Assembly: GCF_017161325.1 (NCBI RefSeq)
Contig: NZ_CP045670.1
Span: forward strand, 806,001 to 870,000
Source of the DNA: Treponema pedis
Lineage (GTDB): Bacteria; Spirochaetota; Spirochaetia; Treponematales; Treponemataceae
Direction: 5' to 3'
DNA length: 64,000 nt
Under the pieces are notes generated by a model. The model had not been told where the DNA came from. It ran no database searches and saw nothing but the letters and a program-made list of their open reading frames with translations. Below, one piece after another: positions 17,106 to 25,885 of this stretch. How positions within the stretch are numbered: position 1 is the stretch's first letter; every line of letters begins with the position of its first letter. Position numbers and translations under genes: made by a program.

Positions 17106-18395
17106 TTATACTTTTTCCTTTTCTTCCTTTAATTTTGCGGTAACCTTCGATTGCCGAGCCAGCCTTCCGGCCAATAAACGTGAAAGGAAAACTCCGTAAT
17201 GCGGATACGATTCAATTAAATTCATAAAATTCATTTTAGGAATTTTTACCAACGTTCCTTCTCCTATAGAAACTACGGTTGCAGACCTTCTATCGTTCAT
17301 TAAAAAAGCCATTTCTCCGATAAAAATATCGGCCGGCGTTAATACGGACATCAGTTTATTATCTACATAAACCGCATATCTTCCCGAGCTTATATAAAAC
17401 AAATTGTTCGAATCTTCATTTTCACGGCATACAATTTGCATATGTTTAAATGCAAGAACCTGTTGAGATTTTAAAATTGCAGGCGTCAAGTTTGCAATAT
17501 TCTTTTGATTTATAACTTCAAAAGAAACTTCATTTCCGATAGTATTGTACGTCATATTTTTTACAAAACCTTGCGCCAGTTTAATTCCCATTCCATGCAG
17601 ACCTGCCTGAAAATCCGCATCCAACTTGGATTTCCAATCAAATCCTCTTCCTTCATCTCTTATTTTTATTTTAGTTTTTTCAAGCGAAATATTATATGTA
17701 ATATATATTTTTTTAGATGCAATTTCCGGGTTTTTTTGTTTTTCCGCAATTAAAGCAAGCATATTTTTACCTGCCTTAAGCCATGCATTTTTTTCTTCAT
17801 AGGAAATATCGCAGTTCCCGTGTTCAACCGCATTTAAAAGAAGCTCCATCATAGCGCTTTGCAACCCGGAACGTTCTTCATCGCTTATACGGTCGGTATT
17901 ATATAAATAAGTTCCTATTAAATTTGCATAAAACACAATTTCAAACGGGTCGGTATCGCTTACAAACTGACCGTGCTCCTGTGCATCATGCTGTTGCTGC
18001 ATTCCCCTGTTAAAAAGAAAATGCTGCTGTTGATGTAAAATTTTAATAATTTGCACGGCATTTTTTTCAAAATCTCTCCGCGTACACACAAATAAAAAGT
18101 TGGGCTCTTTTTGCTGTTCCAGTTTCATTTTTTCGGAATTCGTATTTGTAATTGCAATTACTCCTCCGAATAAAAGCCAAGGGTCTTCTTGAACTATTTT
18201 CAAACATGCATTACCGTCAATATTTTCATCACCGAAATCTATAATTTTTATTTCCGGCATTTCATATTTAAAAAACGAAACGACACTTGCATAATTACTC
18301 AACTCAACAATGCCGATATTTTCAATCTTACCGACTGCATATTTTATAGCGTCTATAGTTGTTCTAACAGTACTTACAATAGGGACTTTTTTCAT
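17106..18395 (-). CDS. Regulatory protein: receiver-like N-terminus, HATPase_c and cyclic-nucleotide-binding domain
   Basis: A 429-aa cytosolic protein. Residues 1-110 have a receiver-like alternation (VSTVRTTIDAI, IKIIDFGDENIDG) without an obvious phosphorylation site. A Gln/His-rich linker at about 116-141 is unusual. A HATPase_c domain at about 160-300 has an N box (MMELLLNAVEHGN), a G1-like box (IRDEGRGFDW) and a G2-like GLHGMGIKLA; it resembles RsbW/SpoIIAB-type anti-sigma kinases. The last ~115 residues are a cNMP-binding fold (ISSGRYAVYV, GEMAFLMNDRRSATVV). It may be the missing kinase for the STAS protein at 3041, possibly responsive to a cyclic nucleotide; this is inference. Confidence 0.87.
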   Translation of the reverse strand: MKKVPIVSTVRTTIDAIKYAVGKIENIGIVELSNYASVVSFFKYEMPEIKIIDFGDENIDGNACLKIVQEDPWLLFGGVIAITNTNSEKMKLEQQKEPNFLFVCTRRDFEKNAVQIIKILHQQQHFLFNRGMQQQHDAQEHGQFVSDTDPFEIVFYANLIGTYLYNTDRISDEERSGLQSAMMELLLNAVEHGNCDISYEEKNAWLKAGKNMLALIAEKQKNPEIASKKIYITYNISLEKTKIKIRDEGRGFDWKSKLDADFQAGLHGMGIKLAQGFVKNMTYNTIGNEVSFEVINQKNIANLTPAILKSQQVLAFKHMQIVCRENEDSNNLFYISSGRYAVYVDNKLMSVLTPADIFIGEMAFLMNDRRSATVVSIGEGTLVKIPKMNFMNLIESYPHYGVFLSRLLAGRLARQSKVTAKLKEEKEKV

Positions 18396-18451
18396 AAATT
18401 ATTTCCTTACAAATGATATGTAGCATTATAGCATAAATTTAAAATACATAC

Positions 18452-18457
18452 TATACT
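18452..18457 (+). promoter_or_regulatory. -10 box (TATACT) of glgX, leaderless arrangement
   Basis: TATACT ends 6 nt before the glgX ATG and there is no Shine-Dalgarno. The -35 region is poor. Confidence 0.5.
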
Positions 18458-18463
18458 GTAACG

Positions 18464-20599
18464 ATGAGCAAATTATCGTTTTTAAAAGGAAAACCGCTGC
18501 CTTTGGGCGCAAAGGTAAATTCTTACGGAGTAAATTTTTGCGTGTTTTCAAGACACGCTTCTTCAGTTACATTACATTTGTTTGAAAATGAAAAAGACGA
18601 AAAACCTGCATTCAGTTTTAAACTTGACCCGAATATAAATAAAACCGGAGACCTCTGGCATATTTTCGTCAAGGGCCTAAAAAAAGGAGCTTTTTATCTT
18701 TATACTGCAAGCGGGCTTTTTTCACCTTATGAAGGACATTTATTTAATGAGAATAATTTCTTGCTGGACCCTTATGCAAAACAACTTACCGATTCCTCTA
18801 TTTTTAATTCGGAGCAAACAAAAAAATTCAGGCTGAATAAGCAAAACGGAGAGGCGTTTTTCAATACGGAAAAAACGGCAAAAGGCTTTCCAAAATGTAT
18901 TGTAATCGACGATGAAGAATTCGACTGGGACAATGATTCCCCCATAAATTTACCCTTGCATAAGTGTATTATTTACGAAGCTCATTTAAAAGGAATGAGT
19001 TTTTTAAATACCCGCATCGATGAAAAAAAACGCGGAAAATTTTCAGGCCTTATCGAAGTTATTCCATATTTAAAAAAGCTGGGCATTACATCGCTTGAGC
19101 TCTTACCCGTTTTTGAATTCGATGAAAATGAAAATTTTAATAAAAATCCTACAACCGGAGAAACCTTAAAAAATTATTGGGGCTACAGCACCTTGTCATT
19201 TTTTGCGCCTAAGACATCTTATGCGGAAAATCCGAAAAATGCCGTAAACGAATTTAAATTTATGGTCAAGGAATTTCATAAAGCGGGTATAGAAATTATT
19301 TTAGATGTTGTATTTAATCACTCGGCGGAAGGGAATGAAAACGGAGCGGTTTTCTCATTTAAAGGTTTTGATAACTCAATTTATTATCATCTTGAAGAAA
19401 ACAAAAGTTTATACAAAAACTATTCGGGCTGCGGAAATACTGTAAATGCTTCTCACCCCGCCGTCGGTCAATTTATTATAGACTGTCTGCGCTATTGGGT
19501 TACTGAAATGCATATCGACGGCTTCCGTTTTGATTTAGCTTCAATATTGGCCAGAAACAAGGACGGAAATATAGAAGCCGCCTCTTCTTTATTAAATGCA
19601 ATAGAAGAAGACCCCGTTTTACGCTCCACAAAAATAATTGCGGAACCTTGGGACGCTGCCGGAGGTTATATGGTAGGAGCATTCCCCGGAAGATGGGCCG
19701 AATGGAACGATTTATATAGAGATGCCTTAAAAACTTTTTGGCTTCAACCTAATCCCGATATTAGAAAATTGGCAACCAGAGTAACGGGCTCTTCGGACTT
19801 ATACTTAAAAAACGGAAGACGCCCGTATCAATCCGTAAATTTTATTTGTTGCCATGACGGCTTTACACTGTATGACTTACTCAGCTATTCTCAAAAACAC
19901 AATGAAGAAAACGGCGAAAACAATAATGACGGCTCAAATAATAATTTCAGTTTTAACCACGGAACGGAAGGGCCCGCCTGTGATAAAATAGAAATTATAC
20001 GTAAGCGTATGGCTAAAAACATTTTAATAGCCCTTTTACTTTCCGCAGGAACTCCTATGTTAAACATGGGTGATGAAGTTTTCAGAACTCAAAACGGTAA
20101 CAACAATGCTTATTGTCAGGATAATTTTATTTCGTGGTTTGACTGGTCTTCAGTTAATACAAACAATGATTTATTTGAATTTACTAAAAAACTTATTAAC
20201 CTCAGAATAACACATTTTTCTTTTATACGAAAAAGTTTTTTCACAGGCATTGCGAAAGCATACGGAGCAGGAAGCGACCTTCAATGGTTTAACAGCGAAG
20301 CTAAAACACCCGATTGGAACTCCCCGTCAAGTTTTCTGGCCTTTTTAATTGACGGAAATAAAATCAACTTGGAAAGCGATTGTAACGATAATGATTTTTA
20401 TATTATGTTTAACGGCTACGATTCCGATATTACAGCAAAATTACCGGCACCTTCTTCAGGCGGACTGTGGCACCGTTTAATCGATACTTCGTATCCGTTT
20501 AAGGAAGATTTTATAGACGAAAATAAAACGGAAGAAATTCAAAATCAGGACATATATGTGGTTTTTGCAAAAACAGCCGTAGTACTGATTTCAAAATAA
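18464..20599 (+). CDS. glgX: Isoamylase-type glycogen debranching enzyme (GH13, GlgX/TreX)
   Basis: A 711-aa protein. The N-terminal CBM48-type domain (GKPLPLGAKVNSYGVNFCVF) is followed by the GH13 catalytic barrel. Conserved regions are present in order: DVVFNH, DGFRFDLAS (nucleophile Asp), IIAEPWD (acid/base Glu) and CCHDGFTLYDL (transition-state Asp region). It cleaves alpha-1,6 branches of glycogen. The length matches GlgX and TreX. No other glycogen genes are in the window. The ATG has no Shine-Dalgarno and lies 6 nt after a TATACT. Confidence 0.93.
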   Translation: MSKLSFLKGKPLPLGAKVNSYGVNFCVFSRHASSVTLHLFENEKDEKPAFSFKLDPNINKTGDLWHIFVKGLKKGAFYLYTASGLFSPYEGHLFNENNFLLDPYAKQLTDSSIFNSEQTKKFRLNKQNGEAFFNTEKTAKGFPKCIVIDDEEFDWDNDSPINLPLHKCIIYEAHLKGMSFLNTRIDEKKRGKFSGLIEVIPYLKKLGITSLELLPVFEFDENENFNKNPTTGETLKNYWGYSTLSFFAPKTSYAENPKNAVNEFKFMVKEFHKAGIEIILDVVFNHSAEGNENGAVFSFKGFDNSIYYHLEENKSLYKNYSGCGNTVNASHPAVGQFIIDCLRYWVTEMHIDGFRFDLASILARNKDGNIEAASSLLNAIEEDPVLRSTKIIAEPWDAAGGYMVGAFPGRWAEWNDLYRDALKTFWLQPNPDIRKLATRVTGSSDLYLKNGRRPYQSVNFICCHDGFTLYDLLSYSQKHNEENGENNNDGSNNNFSFNHGTEGPACDKIEIIRKRMAKNILIALLLSAGTPMLNMGDEVFRTQNGNNNAYCQDNFISWFDWSSVNTNNDLFEFTKKLINLRITHFSFIRKSFFTGIAKAYGAGSDLQWFNSEAKTPDWNSPSSFLAFLIDGNKINLESDCNDNDFYIMFNGYDSDITAKLPAPSSGGLWHRLIDTSYPFKEDFIDENKTEEIQNQDIYVVFAKTAVVLISK

Positions 20600-20672
20600 A
20601 ATTTTATTATGCGGTAAAGAATTTCAAAAACATATAAACGTGTTTTTTATTTTTATAATACATAATACTCTA

Positions 20673-20701
20673 TTGAATTAACGCTTAAAAAAAGGTATTA
20701 T
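20673..20701 (+). promoter_or_regulatory. Sigma-70 promoter, leaderless start for the zinc-ribbon gene
   Basis: TTGAAT (20673-20678), a 17-bp spacer and TATTAT (20696-20701), with the ATG at 20708, 6 nt downstream. Confidence 0.75.
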
Positions 20702-20707
20702 GTAGGT

Positions 20708-21116
20708 ATGTATTTACAGCCTTTTTCATGGATGATATTGGTTTTTGTAGATCTCTTTTTGCTTGTTTTAGCATACGTTCTTTTTTCCAGCATTTCTAAA
20801 AAAGCAAGCGGTGAAAAACTCAAGGAAACCGGAAAGCGCGGCGACCCGGGAGTTTGTCCCGTATGCGGTTATATTTTAAAAAAAAGGAGAACAAGTTAAA
20901 TCGGCCCTTTATCCGGGAGATGATGATAGGCTATGCTATATTTACGGCTGTCCTCATTGCTACCCTCTTTGCGAAGCGGGCTTGCAGAGAAAATGCCCCG
21001 TATGTAACGAAAAAATGGGGCAGGAAGCTCATCTTATTGCACGTTATTTTGAACGAAGAAACGATAAAAAACGGATTCATATTTTAGGCTGCGCCAATTG
21101 CAGATTTAAAAATTGA
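20708..21116 (+). pseudogene. Membrane-anchored zinc-ribbon protein, frameshifted at an A8 run
   Basis: The first frame (63 aa) has one N-terminal membrane helix (about 7-29) and then VCPVCGYILKK. At the A8 run 20878-20885 the frame slips; removing one A continues as KGEQVKSALYPGDDD with further Cys pairs GCPHCYPLC, KCPVCNEKM and GCANCRFKN, ending at TGA 21114-21116. The joined product would be about 135 aa, a membrane helix followed by several CxxC zinc knuckles. I do not recognise a named family. The shift could be a real mutation, transcriptional slippage or a sequencing error. The second frame has no convincing start of its own. Confidence 0.75.
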
Positions 21117-21173
21117 ATTTAAAAAACGGGTTGCAGACCGGAACGGCTTAAATCTTACGCATAAATAAAAACA

Positions 21174-21200
21174 CCCCTAAAAACTTTAACTTTTTAGGGG
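21174..21200 (-). terminator. Bidirectional terminator between the zinc-ribbon gene and the DAACS symporter
   Basis: A perfect 10-bp stem, CCCCTAAAAA (21174-21183) and TTTTTAGGGG (21191-21200), with a 7-nt loop and A/T-rich tails on both sides. Confidence 0.85.
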
Positions 21201-21224
21201 CAAAAAAGTTAAAACAATATCATA

Positions 21225-22508
21225 TCAGTTTTTATTAACTTCCTTATCTTCAATCATATCCGACATTTCGGCAACGCAGTATGTACATACAAGGTCGCCT
21301 GTTACGTTATTCATTGTTTCAAACATATCCAATATGGGGTTAATACCTAAAGCAAGACCTACTATAATTGCAATTTGGTCGGCACCCAAATTCATATTTT
21401 GCAAGATAATAAAAAGAAGCATTAAACTTCCGCCGGGAACTCCTCCGGCACCTACCGATACCAAAACCGTAGTTATTACCAAAACCAACAACGGTATAAA
21501 CCCCATTTCGGCTCCGAACATATTGGCAGCTAAAACCGCAAACATAGGTAAGTGAACGCAAACACCGTCCATATTTACCGTAGACCCGAGCGGCAAAGAA
21601 AAAGATGAAAGATTATCACTTATTCTAAGTTCTTCTTTTGCCGTTCTAAGTGAAACCGGCAAGGTGGCAGCGGAACTCCTCGTAACAAAAGAAGTCAACA
21701 TGGGTTCACGCAGTTTTAACATAACCGTTATAGGATTTTTCCTTGTGGAAACCGCTATCATAATAGGGTAAACTGCAAATACCATAACAATAATACCTAT
21801 TACTACACCTAAAGTAAGCATTATATAAGGACCGAATAAACTGGACCCGTATTGTGCAAAATTTACCGAAGTAAGACAAAATACACCTATCGGGGAATAA
21901 GCTAAAATCCAATCTACCATTTTAAATACGGTTTCTTTACAGGTTTCAATTATATTTAAAAATTGAGCCGCTCCTTCACGTAATTTCGGATTTTCATTCT
22001 CCGAAATTATTTTAAGAGCGATGCCGAAAGCAATTGAAAAAACTATTATGGCAAGAAAATTCCCCTGAGCCAAGGCTTGGAACGGATTTTGAAACATACT
22101 TAAAAATACATCGGCTAAAGAACCTGCAGAAGCGGGATTTACTTCGCCTGCCGCACTTTTCATTAAAGCAGCCCATTCCGTGTGGGAAGTCCCCGCACCC
22201 GGATTAAAAGCTACCGCCAAAAACGACCCGACAATTGCCGCAAAAAGAGATGTTATAAAATACCAGATAATTACTTTTATTCCTATTTTTCCGAATTCTT
22301 TTGTAGGCAAAGAGGCCGCACCGGAAATCAGAGAAAGTAAAATTACCGGAATAACTATCATTTTTAACATTGAAACCAGAATTTGTCCGAAAGGCTGAAT
22401 CCATGATACATATCCGTCAATGTTAACACCCGACTGCCATAATATAATACCGGCAGCCAAACCGAGAATGAATGCGCCTAAAATCATCCAAACAAGCTTT
22501 TTATTCAT
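21225..22508 (-). CDS. Sodium:dicarboxylate / amino-acid symporter (DAACS family)
   Basis: About 427 aa from ATG 22508, chosen because AGGAGG sits 6 nt upstream. The protein has about eight membrane helices plus re-entrant loops. The signature elements are present: the serine-rich hairpin FVTRSSAATLPVSL, the NMDGVCVHLP Na+/substrate loop (NMDGT-like) and LGINPILDMFETMNNVTGD (TM8 with the conserved Asp/Asn). Members import glutamate, aspartate, serine/threonine or C4-dicarboxylates with Na+; the substrate cannot be read from sequence. It is monocistronic and convergent with the zinc-ribbon gene. Confidence 0.93.
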   Translation of the reverse strand: MNKKLVWMILGAFILGLAAGIILWQSGVNIDGYVSWIQPFGQILVSMLKMIVIPVILLSLISGAASLPTKEFGKIGIKVIIWYFITSLFAAIVGSFLAVAFNPGAGTSHTEWAALMKSAAGEVNPASAGSLADVFLSMFQNPFQALAQGNFLAIIVFSIAFGIALKIISENENPKLREGAAQFLNIIETCKETVFKMVDWILAYSPIGVFCLTSVNFAQYGSSLFGPYIMLTLGVVIGIIVMVFAVYPIMIAVSTRKNPITVMLKLREPMLTSFVTRSSAATLPVSLRTAKEELRISDNLSSFSLPLGSTVNMDGVCVHLPMFAVLAANMFGAEMGFIPLLVLVITTVLVSVGAGGVPGGSLMLLFIILQNMNLGADQIAIIVGLALGINPILDMFETMNNVTGDLVCTYCVAEMSDMIEDKEVNKN

Positions 22509-22711
22509 TAAATTCCTCCTGTTAAAAGCATAGCACCATTTTACCATTGAAACTTTAAAAAAGCAAGCATTTTTTTTATAAATATACCGGAGAATTTAAA
22601 ACGGGATATTTACAGAAAAACCTATCAAACCTTAATTTTATAAGCAAAACCGGCTGACAAACGGAATTTTATTTTGATTTCTATGATATAGATTTTTTTT
22701 CAAAATACTGT

Positions 22712-22717
22712 TAAAAT
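22712..22717 (+). promoter_or_regulatory. -10 box (TAAAAT) of the ThrC-like gene
   Basis: TAAAAT ends 9 nt before the ATG at 22727. There is no Shine-Dalgarno; the -35 is weak. Confidence 0.4.
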
Positions 22718-22726
22718 CAAATCGAA

Positions 22727-24040
22727 ATGAATTTGGTCAGTACACGAAACGGTAAAAAAACGGTTACTTTTTATGAAGCGGTTACGAATTGTATCCCTGA
22801 AGACGGCGGACTTTATATTCCCGCCGATACAATGGACTTAAGCCCATGGATTGAACATCTTAACGAAAATTCCACATTTGCCTCCATTGCAGGAACTTTA
22901 ACTTCCGCATTGCTTAAAAACGAATTCAGCCCCGCCGTATCCGAACGTATTGCGGCTTCCGCTTTCGGTAATTACAGCCCACGCCTCCGCCAATTGGACG
23001 ATAGACTCTTTCTTTTAGACCTTTTTCACGGCCCTACCGGCTGTCATAGGGATTTCGGCTTTTTATGGCTGGCTTCGGTACTGGAACACATTCTTACAAT
23101 GACGAATGAAACCGCCTTAGTATTGGCAACAGGCACAAAAAAGAACGGAGCAGGTATGGCTGCCGCTTTCGGCAATAAAAAACGGCTTAAAACCCTTCTT
23201 ATTCACCCTAAAGGATTTGCGGCGGGAATCCCTGAAAAATATCTTGCGGAAAACGGAGGCTCAATATACTCCGTAGAATGCGAGGGTTCCATTAAAGACG
23301 TAGAAAATTTAAAGCGGTCGGTATATCTTGACAAAAAACTTGTAAAAGAGTATCGTCTGACCTTAGCAAACACTGTAAACATCGGAAGGCTTTTACCTCA
23401 AATGTTTTTTTATATTTTTGCTTTTACGAGGTTTAGAAAAAGCTCTTTCGGTGAAATTTACTATGCATTACATTCAGGGAACTACGGAAATTTGGCGGCA
23501 GGTCTTTATGCGTGGAAAAACAGCCTTTCGCTTAACGGGTTTATAACGGATTCCACGCAAGAATTATGCGGAGACGCCGAAGGCGAATGTTTTTGTAAAA
23601 CCCTTAATATTCCGCTTGACCGAAGAAGTGCGGCAGACCCGATAAGTCCTTCAAATATTGAAAGACTTGAACGTATTTTTGAAATAAGCCCTGCAGTTAT
23701 GAAGGCTTTAATTTTTCCGGAACCCGTAGAGCCCGCAGATTATTCAAAATATATTCGTACGGCATATCATAAATACGGCATTATGTTTGATACTTCAACA
23801 GCCGCAGCTTACGGTGCAGCCGTTAAAAGCCGTTTTATAAACAAACACGGACAAGAAACTCTGGTTCTTATTTCAAAAGACCACCCCGCTTACGAATCCG
23901 ACATAATAGAAGCTGCATGCGGCGAAAAACCGAAACGGCCTAAATATATGGAAGATTTGGAAAAACCCATAAAAAATATAAAAAAAATACGGGTGTCTAA
24001 ACAAGAAATAGAAAATATGTTAAAATATATGACGAGGTGA
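22727..24040 (+). CDS. Threonine synthase (ThrC)-like protein lacking the PLP lysine
   Basis: A 437-aa protein. The N-terminus (STRNGKKTVTFYEAV and PEDGGLYIP) and overall length match threonine synthase. In active enzymes the PLP Schiff-base lysine is in HGPTxxFKDFG; here the stretch reads HGPTGCHRDFG, with Arg at 108. The usual ATSGDTG phosphate-proximal loop is LATGTKKNGAG (about 133-143). The second glycine loop is preserved as SGNYGN. Conversion of O-phosphohomoserine to threonine is therefore unlikely. The protein may be a regulator, a binding protein or a decaying gene, but the frame is intact over 437 codons. A 44-aa ORF begins 3 nt after the stop. No thrA or thrB is nearby. Confidence 0.85.
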   Translation: MNLVSTRNGKKTVTFYEAVTNCIPEDGGLYIPADTMDLSPWIEHLNENSTFASIAGTLTSALLKNEFSPAVSERIAASAFGNYSPRLRQLDDRLFLLDLFHGPTGCHRDFGFLWLASVLEHILTMTNETALVLATGTKKNGAGMAAAFGNKKRLKTLLIHPKGFAAGIPEKYLAENGGSIYSVECEGSIKDVENLKRSVYLDKKLVKEYRLTLANTVNIGRLLPQMFFYIFAFTRFRKSSFGEIYYALHSGNYGNLAAGLYAWKNSLSLNGFITDSTQELCGDAEGECFCKTLNIPLDRRSAADPISPSNIERLERIFEISPAVMKALIFPEPVEPADYSKYIRTAYHKYGIMFDTSTAAAYGAAVKSRFINKHGQETLVLISKDHPAYESDIIEAACGEKPKRPKYMEDLEKPIKNIKKIRVSKQEIENMLKYMTR

Positions 24041-24043
24041 ACT

Positions 24044-24178
24044 ATGGCATATAAACTTGACGGTGCAAAATTCCAAACCTTGGAAGAGCTTGTAGAAGCA
24101 TTGTACCCTATTTACTCCGATAAAATGAGCGAAGAAGAATTTAAAAAATATGCGGAAGAAAATGCCGAAAAAACTTAA
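24044..24178 (+). CDS. Small acidic 44-aa protein downstream of the ThrC-like gene
   Basis: ATG 24044 to TAA 24176-24178. GAGGTGA (24034-24040) lies just before the ATG and overlaps the ThrC-like stop codon, so translation is probably coupled. The product begins MAYKLDGAKFQTLEELVEAL and is rich in Glu and Lys with amphipathic helical character; no signal or membrane segment. I do not recognise a family. A good ribosome site, protein-like composition and tight spacing argue it is real. A partner of the ThrC-like protein is one possibility. Confidence 0.65.
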   Translation: MAYKLDGAKFQTLEELVEALYPIYSDKMSEEEFKKYAEENAEKT

Positions 24179-24230
24179 CTAAGAATTAATTTTAAAACTT
24201 GACATTTTAAATTAAATTAGAGGGGGTATC

Positions 24231-25751
24231 ATGCAAGTTAAAGTTAGATACGCTCCGTCGCCGACCGGTTTTCAGCACATAGGAGGCGTACGGACTGCTT
24301 TGTTTAATTATTTATTTGCCCGGTCAAAGGGCGGCAAATTCGTTTTACGCATTGAAGACACGGACCGAACGAGGTATAGCGAAGAATACGAGCAAAACCT
24401 TTACGATACGCTTGAATGGCTCGGGCTTGAATGGGATGAAGGAGGTTCAAAAGGCGGCCCTTGCGCTCCTTACGTGCAATCACAAAGGTTTGATCTTTAT
24501 AAAAAATATGCTCAAGAGCTTGTAGAAAAAGGCTGCGCTTATTATTGCTTTTGCGATTCGGAGAGGCTGGACAGAATAAGAAAAATTCAAACTATGAACA
24601 AAATGCCTCCCGGCTATGACAGGGCGTGCCGCAATTTAACCGAAGAAGAAATCAGAGCAAAATTGGAAGCGGGAACGCCCTATGTTATCCGCCTAAAAGT
24701 TCCGCTTGAAGGCTCTACAAAATTTAAAGATGCTCTTTTAGGCGATATTGAATGGAAAAACGAAGATATTAATCCCGACCAAATTTTACTTAAAAGCGAC
24801 GGATTTCCTACATATCACCTTGCAAATATCGTAGACGACCATCTTATGGGCATAACTCATGTAATGCGGGCACAAGAATGGCTGCCTTCAACACCTATGC
24901 ATGTAATTATGTATAAGGCTTTCGGGTGGGAACCGCCCGAATTTTGCCACCTTCCCATGGTTATGGGAAACGACGGCCAAAAACTGTCCAAAAGGCACGG
25001 AGCTACAAGCTGTAACGAATTCCGTAATAAGGGTTACTTAAAAGAAGCGATTATAAACTATGTTGCTATGCTCGGATGCTCTTACGAAGACGGAAGAGAT
25101 ATGTATACCCTCCCCGAATTGGAAAAACTTTTCAGTGTCTCGCATTTAAACAAGGCTCCCGCCGTTTTCGATTATAAAAAATTGGAATGGTTTAACGGTC
25201 AATATATGCGGGAAAAAACCGATGAAGAATTATTCGATTTAACTTGGCCTTATATCGCAAATTCGGGTATTTTCGGAAAAATTGACGAAGAAGAATTAAA
25301 AAAAGCGGGCTGCCGTTTTGAAAATCAAACCTATTTAAAACCCACTGCGGAACAAAAAAATATCTTAATGAAGGTAATGCCTTTAGTAAAAGAAAGACTT
25401 CACCTTTTAAGTGAAATAAGCGCAATGGTACGCTTTTTATTTGAAGAGCCCGCCATACCTCCGGTTGAAGAAATTATTCCTAAAAAACTCGATGCGGAAA
25501 CTACAAAAAAGGCATTACAAAAGGCTTGCGAAGTTATGCCTAAAATCAAAGACCTGGATGAACACACGGCAGGCGAAATCTTTAGAGCCGAAGCCGAAGC
25601 TATGGGCATTAAAATGGGAGACTTTATGATGCCTATCAGAATGGCCGTTACGGGCAGCAGAATAAGTCCGCCGCTTGTAGGTTCCATTCAAATATTGGGA
25701 ATCGATAAGGCTGTAAAGCGCATCGAAAAAACAATACAAGACAGATTTTAA
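24231..25751 (+). CDS. gltX: Glutamyl-tRNA synthetase
   Basis: A 506-aa class I synthetase. The HIGH element is RYAPSPTGFQHIGGVRTALF (residues 5-24) and the KMSKS element is KLSKRHG (about 257-263). The Glu-binding fold and the C-terminal anticodon-binding region are present. A zinc-binding segment around 105-125 (YYCFCDSERL) has two Cys. It attaches Glu to tRNA-Glu; no gatCAB genes are in the window, so any role in Gln-tRNA formation cannot be judged. GAGGGGG precedes the ATG, and a terminator follows at 25760. Confidence 0.96.
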   Translation: MQVKVRYAPSPTGFQHIGGVRTALFNYLFARSKGGKFVLRIEDTDRTRYSEEYEQNLYDTLEWLGLEWDEGGSKGGPCAPYVQSQRFDLYKKYAQELVEKGCAYYCFCDSERLDRIRKIQTMNKMPPGYDRACRNLTEEEIRAKLEAGTPYVIRLKVPLEGSTKFKDALLGDIEWKNEDINPDQILLKSDGFPTYHLANIVDDHLMGITHVMRAQEWLPSTPMHVIMYKAFGWEPPEFCHLPMVMGNDGQKLSKRHGATSCNEFRNKGYLKEAIINYVAMLGCSYEDGRDMYTLPELEKLFSVSHLNKAPAVFDYKKLEWFNGQYMREKTDEELFDLTWPYIANSGIFGKIDEEELKKAGCRFENQTYLKPTAEQKNILMKVMPLVKERLHLLSEISAMVRFLFEEPAIPPVEEIIPKKLDAETTKKALQKACEVMPKIKDLDEHTAGEIFRAEAEAMGIKMGDFMMPIRMAVTGSRISPPLVGSIQILGIDKAVKRIEKTIQDRF

Positions 25752-25759
25752 ACCGTACG

Positions 25760-25790
25760 GAGCTTGTTTTTTAATAAAAACGAGCTCTTT
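25760..25790 (+). terminator. Terminator of gltX
   Basis: A 12-bp stem with one G-T pair (25760-25771 with 25776-25787), a 4-nt loop and a T-rich tail. Confidence 0.8.
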
Positions 25791-25832
25791 TATTTTTAGT
25801 GTTACCATTTATCCGCAGAAATTATTTAATAC

Positions 25833-25861
25833 TTGCAGATTATACTGCAATATGATATTCT
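25833..25861 (+). promoter_or_regulatory. Sigma-70 promoter of the serine protease gene
   Basis: TTGCAG (25833-25838), a 17-bp spacer and TATTCT (25856-25861). Confidence 0.6.
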
Positions 25862-25885
25862 TAATTTAAAAACTGGAGAGATTAA

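Noticed and set aside
20854-21087. Alternative frame in the zinc-ribbon region with hydrophobic start
   Set aside because: It lies in a third frame and explains none of the Cys motifs; the frame-joined zinc-ribbon reading accounts for the region better.
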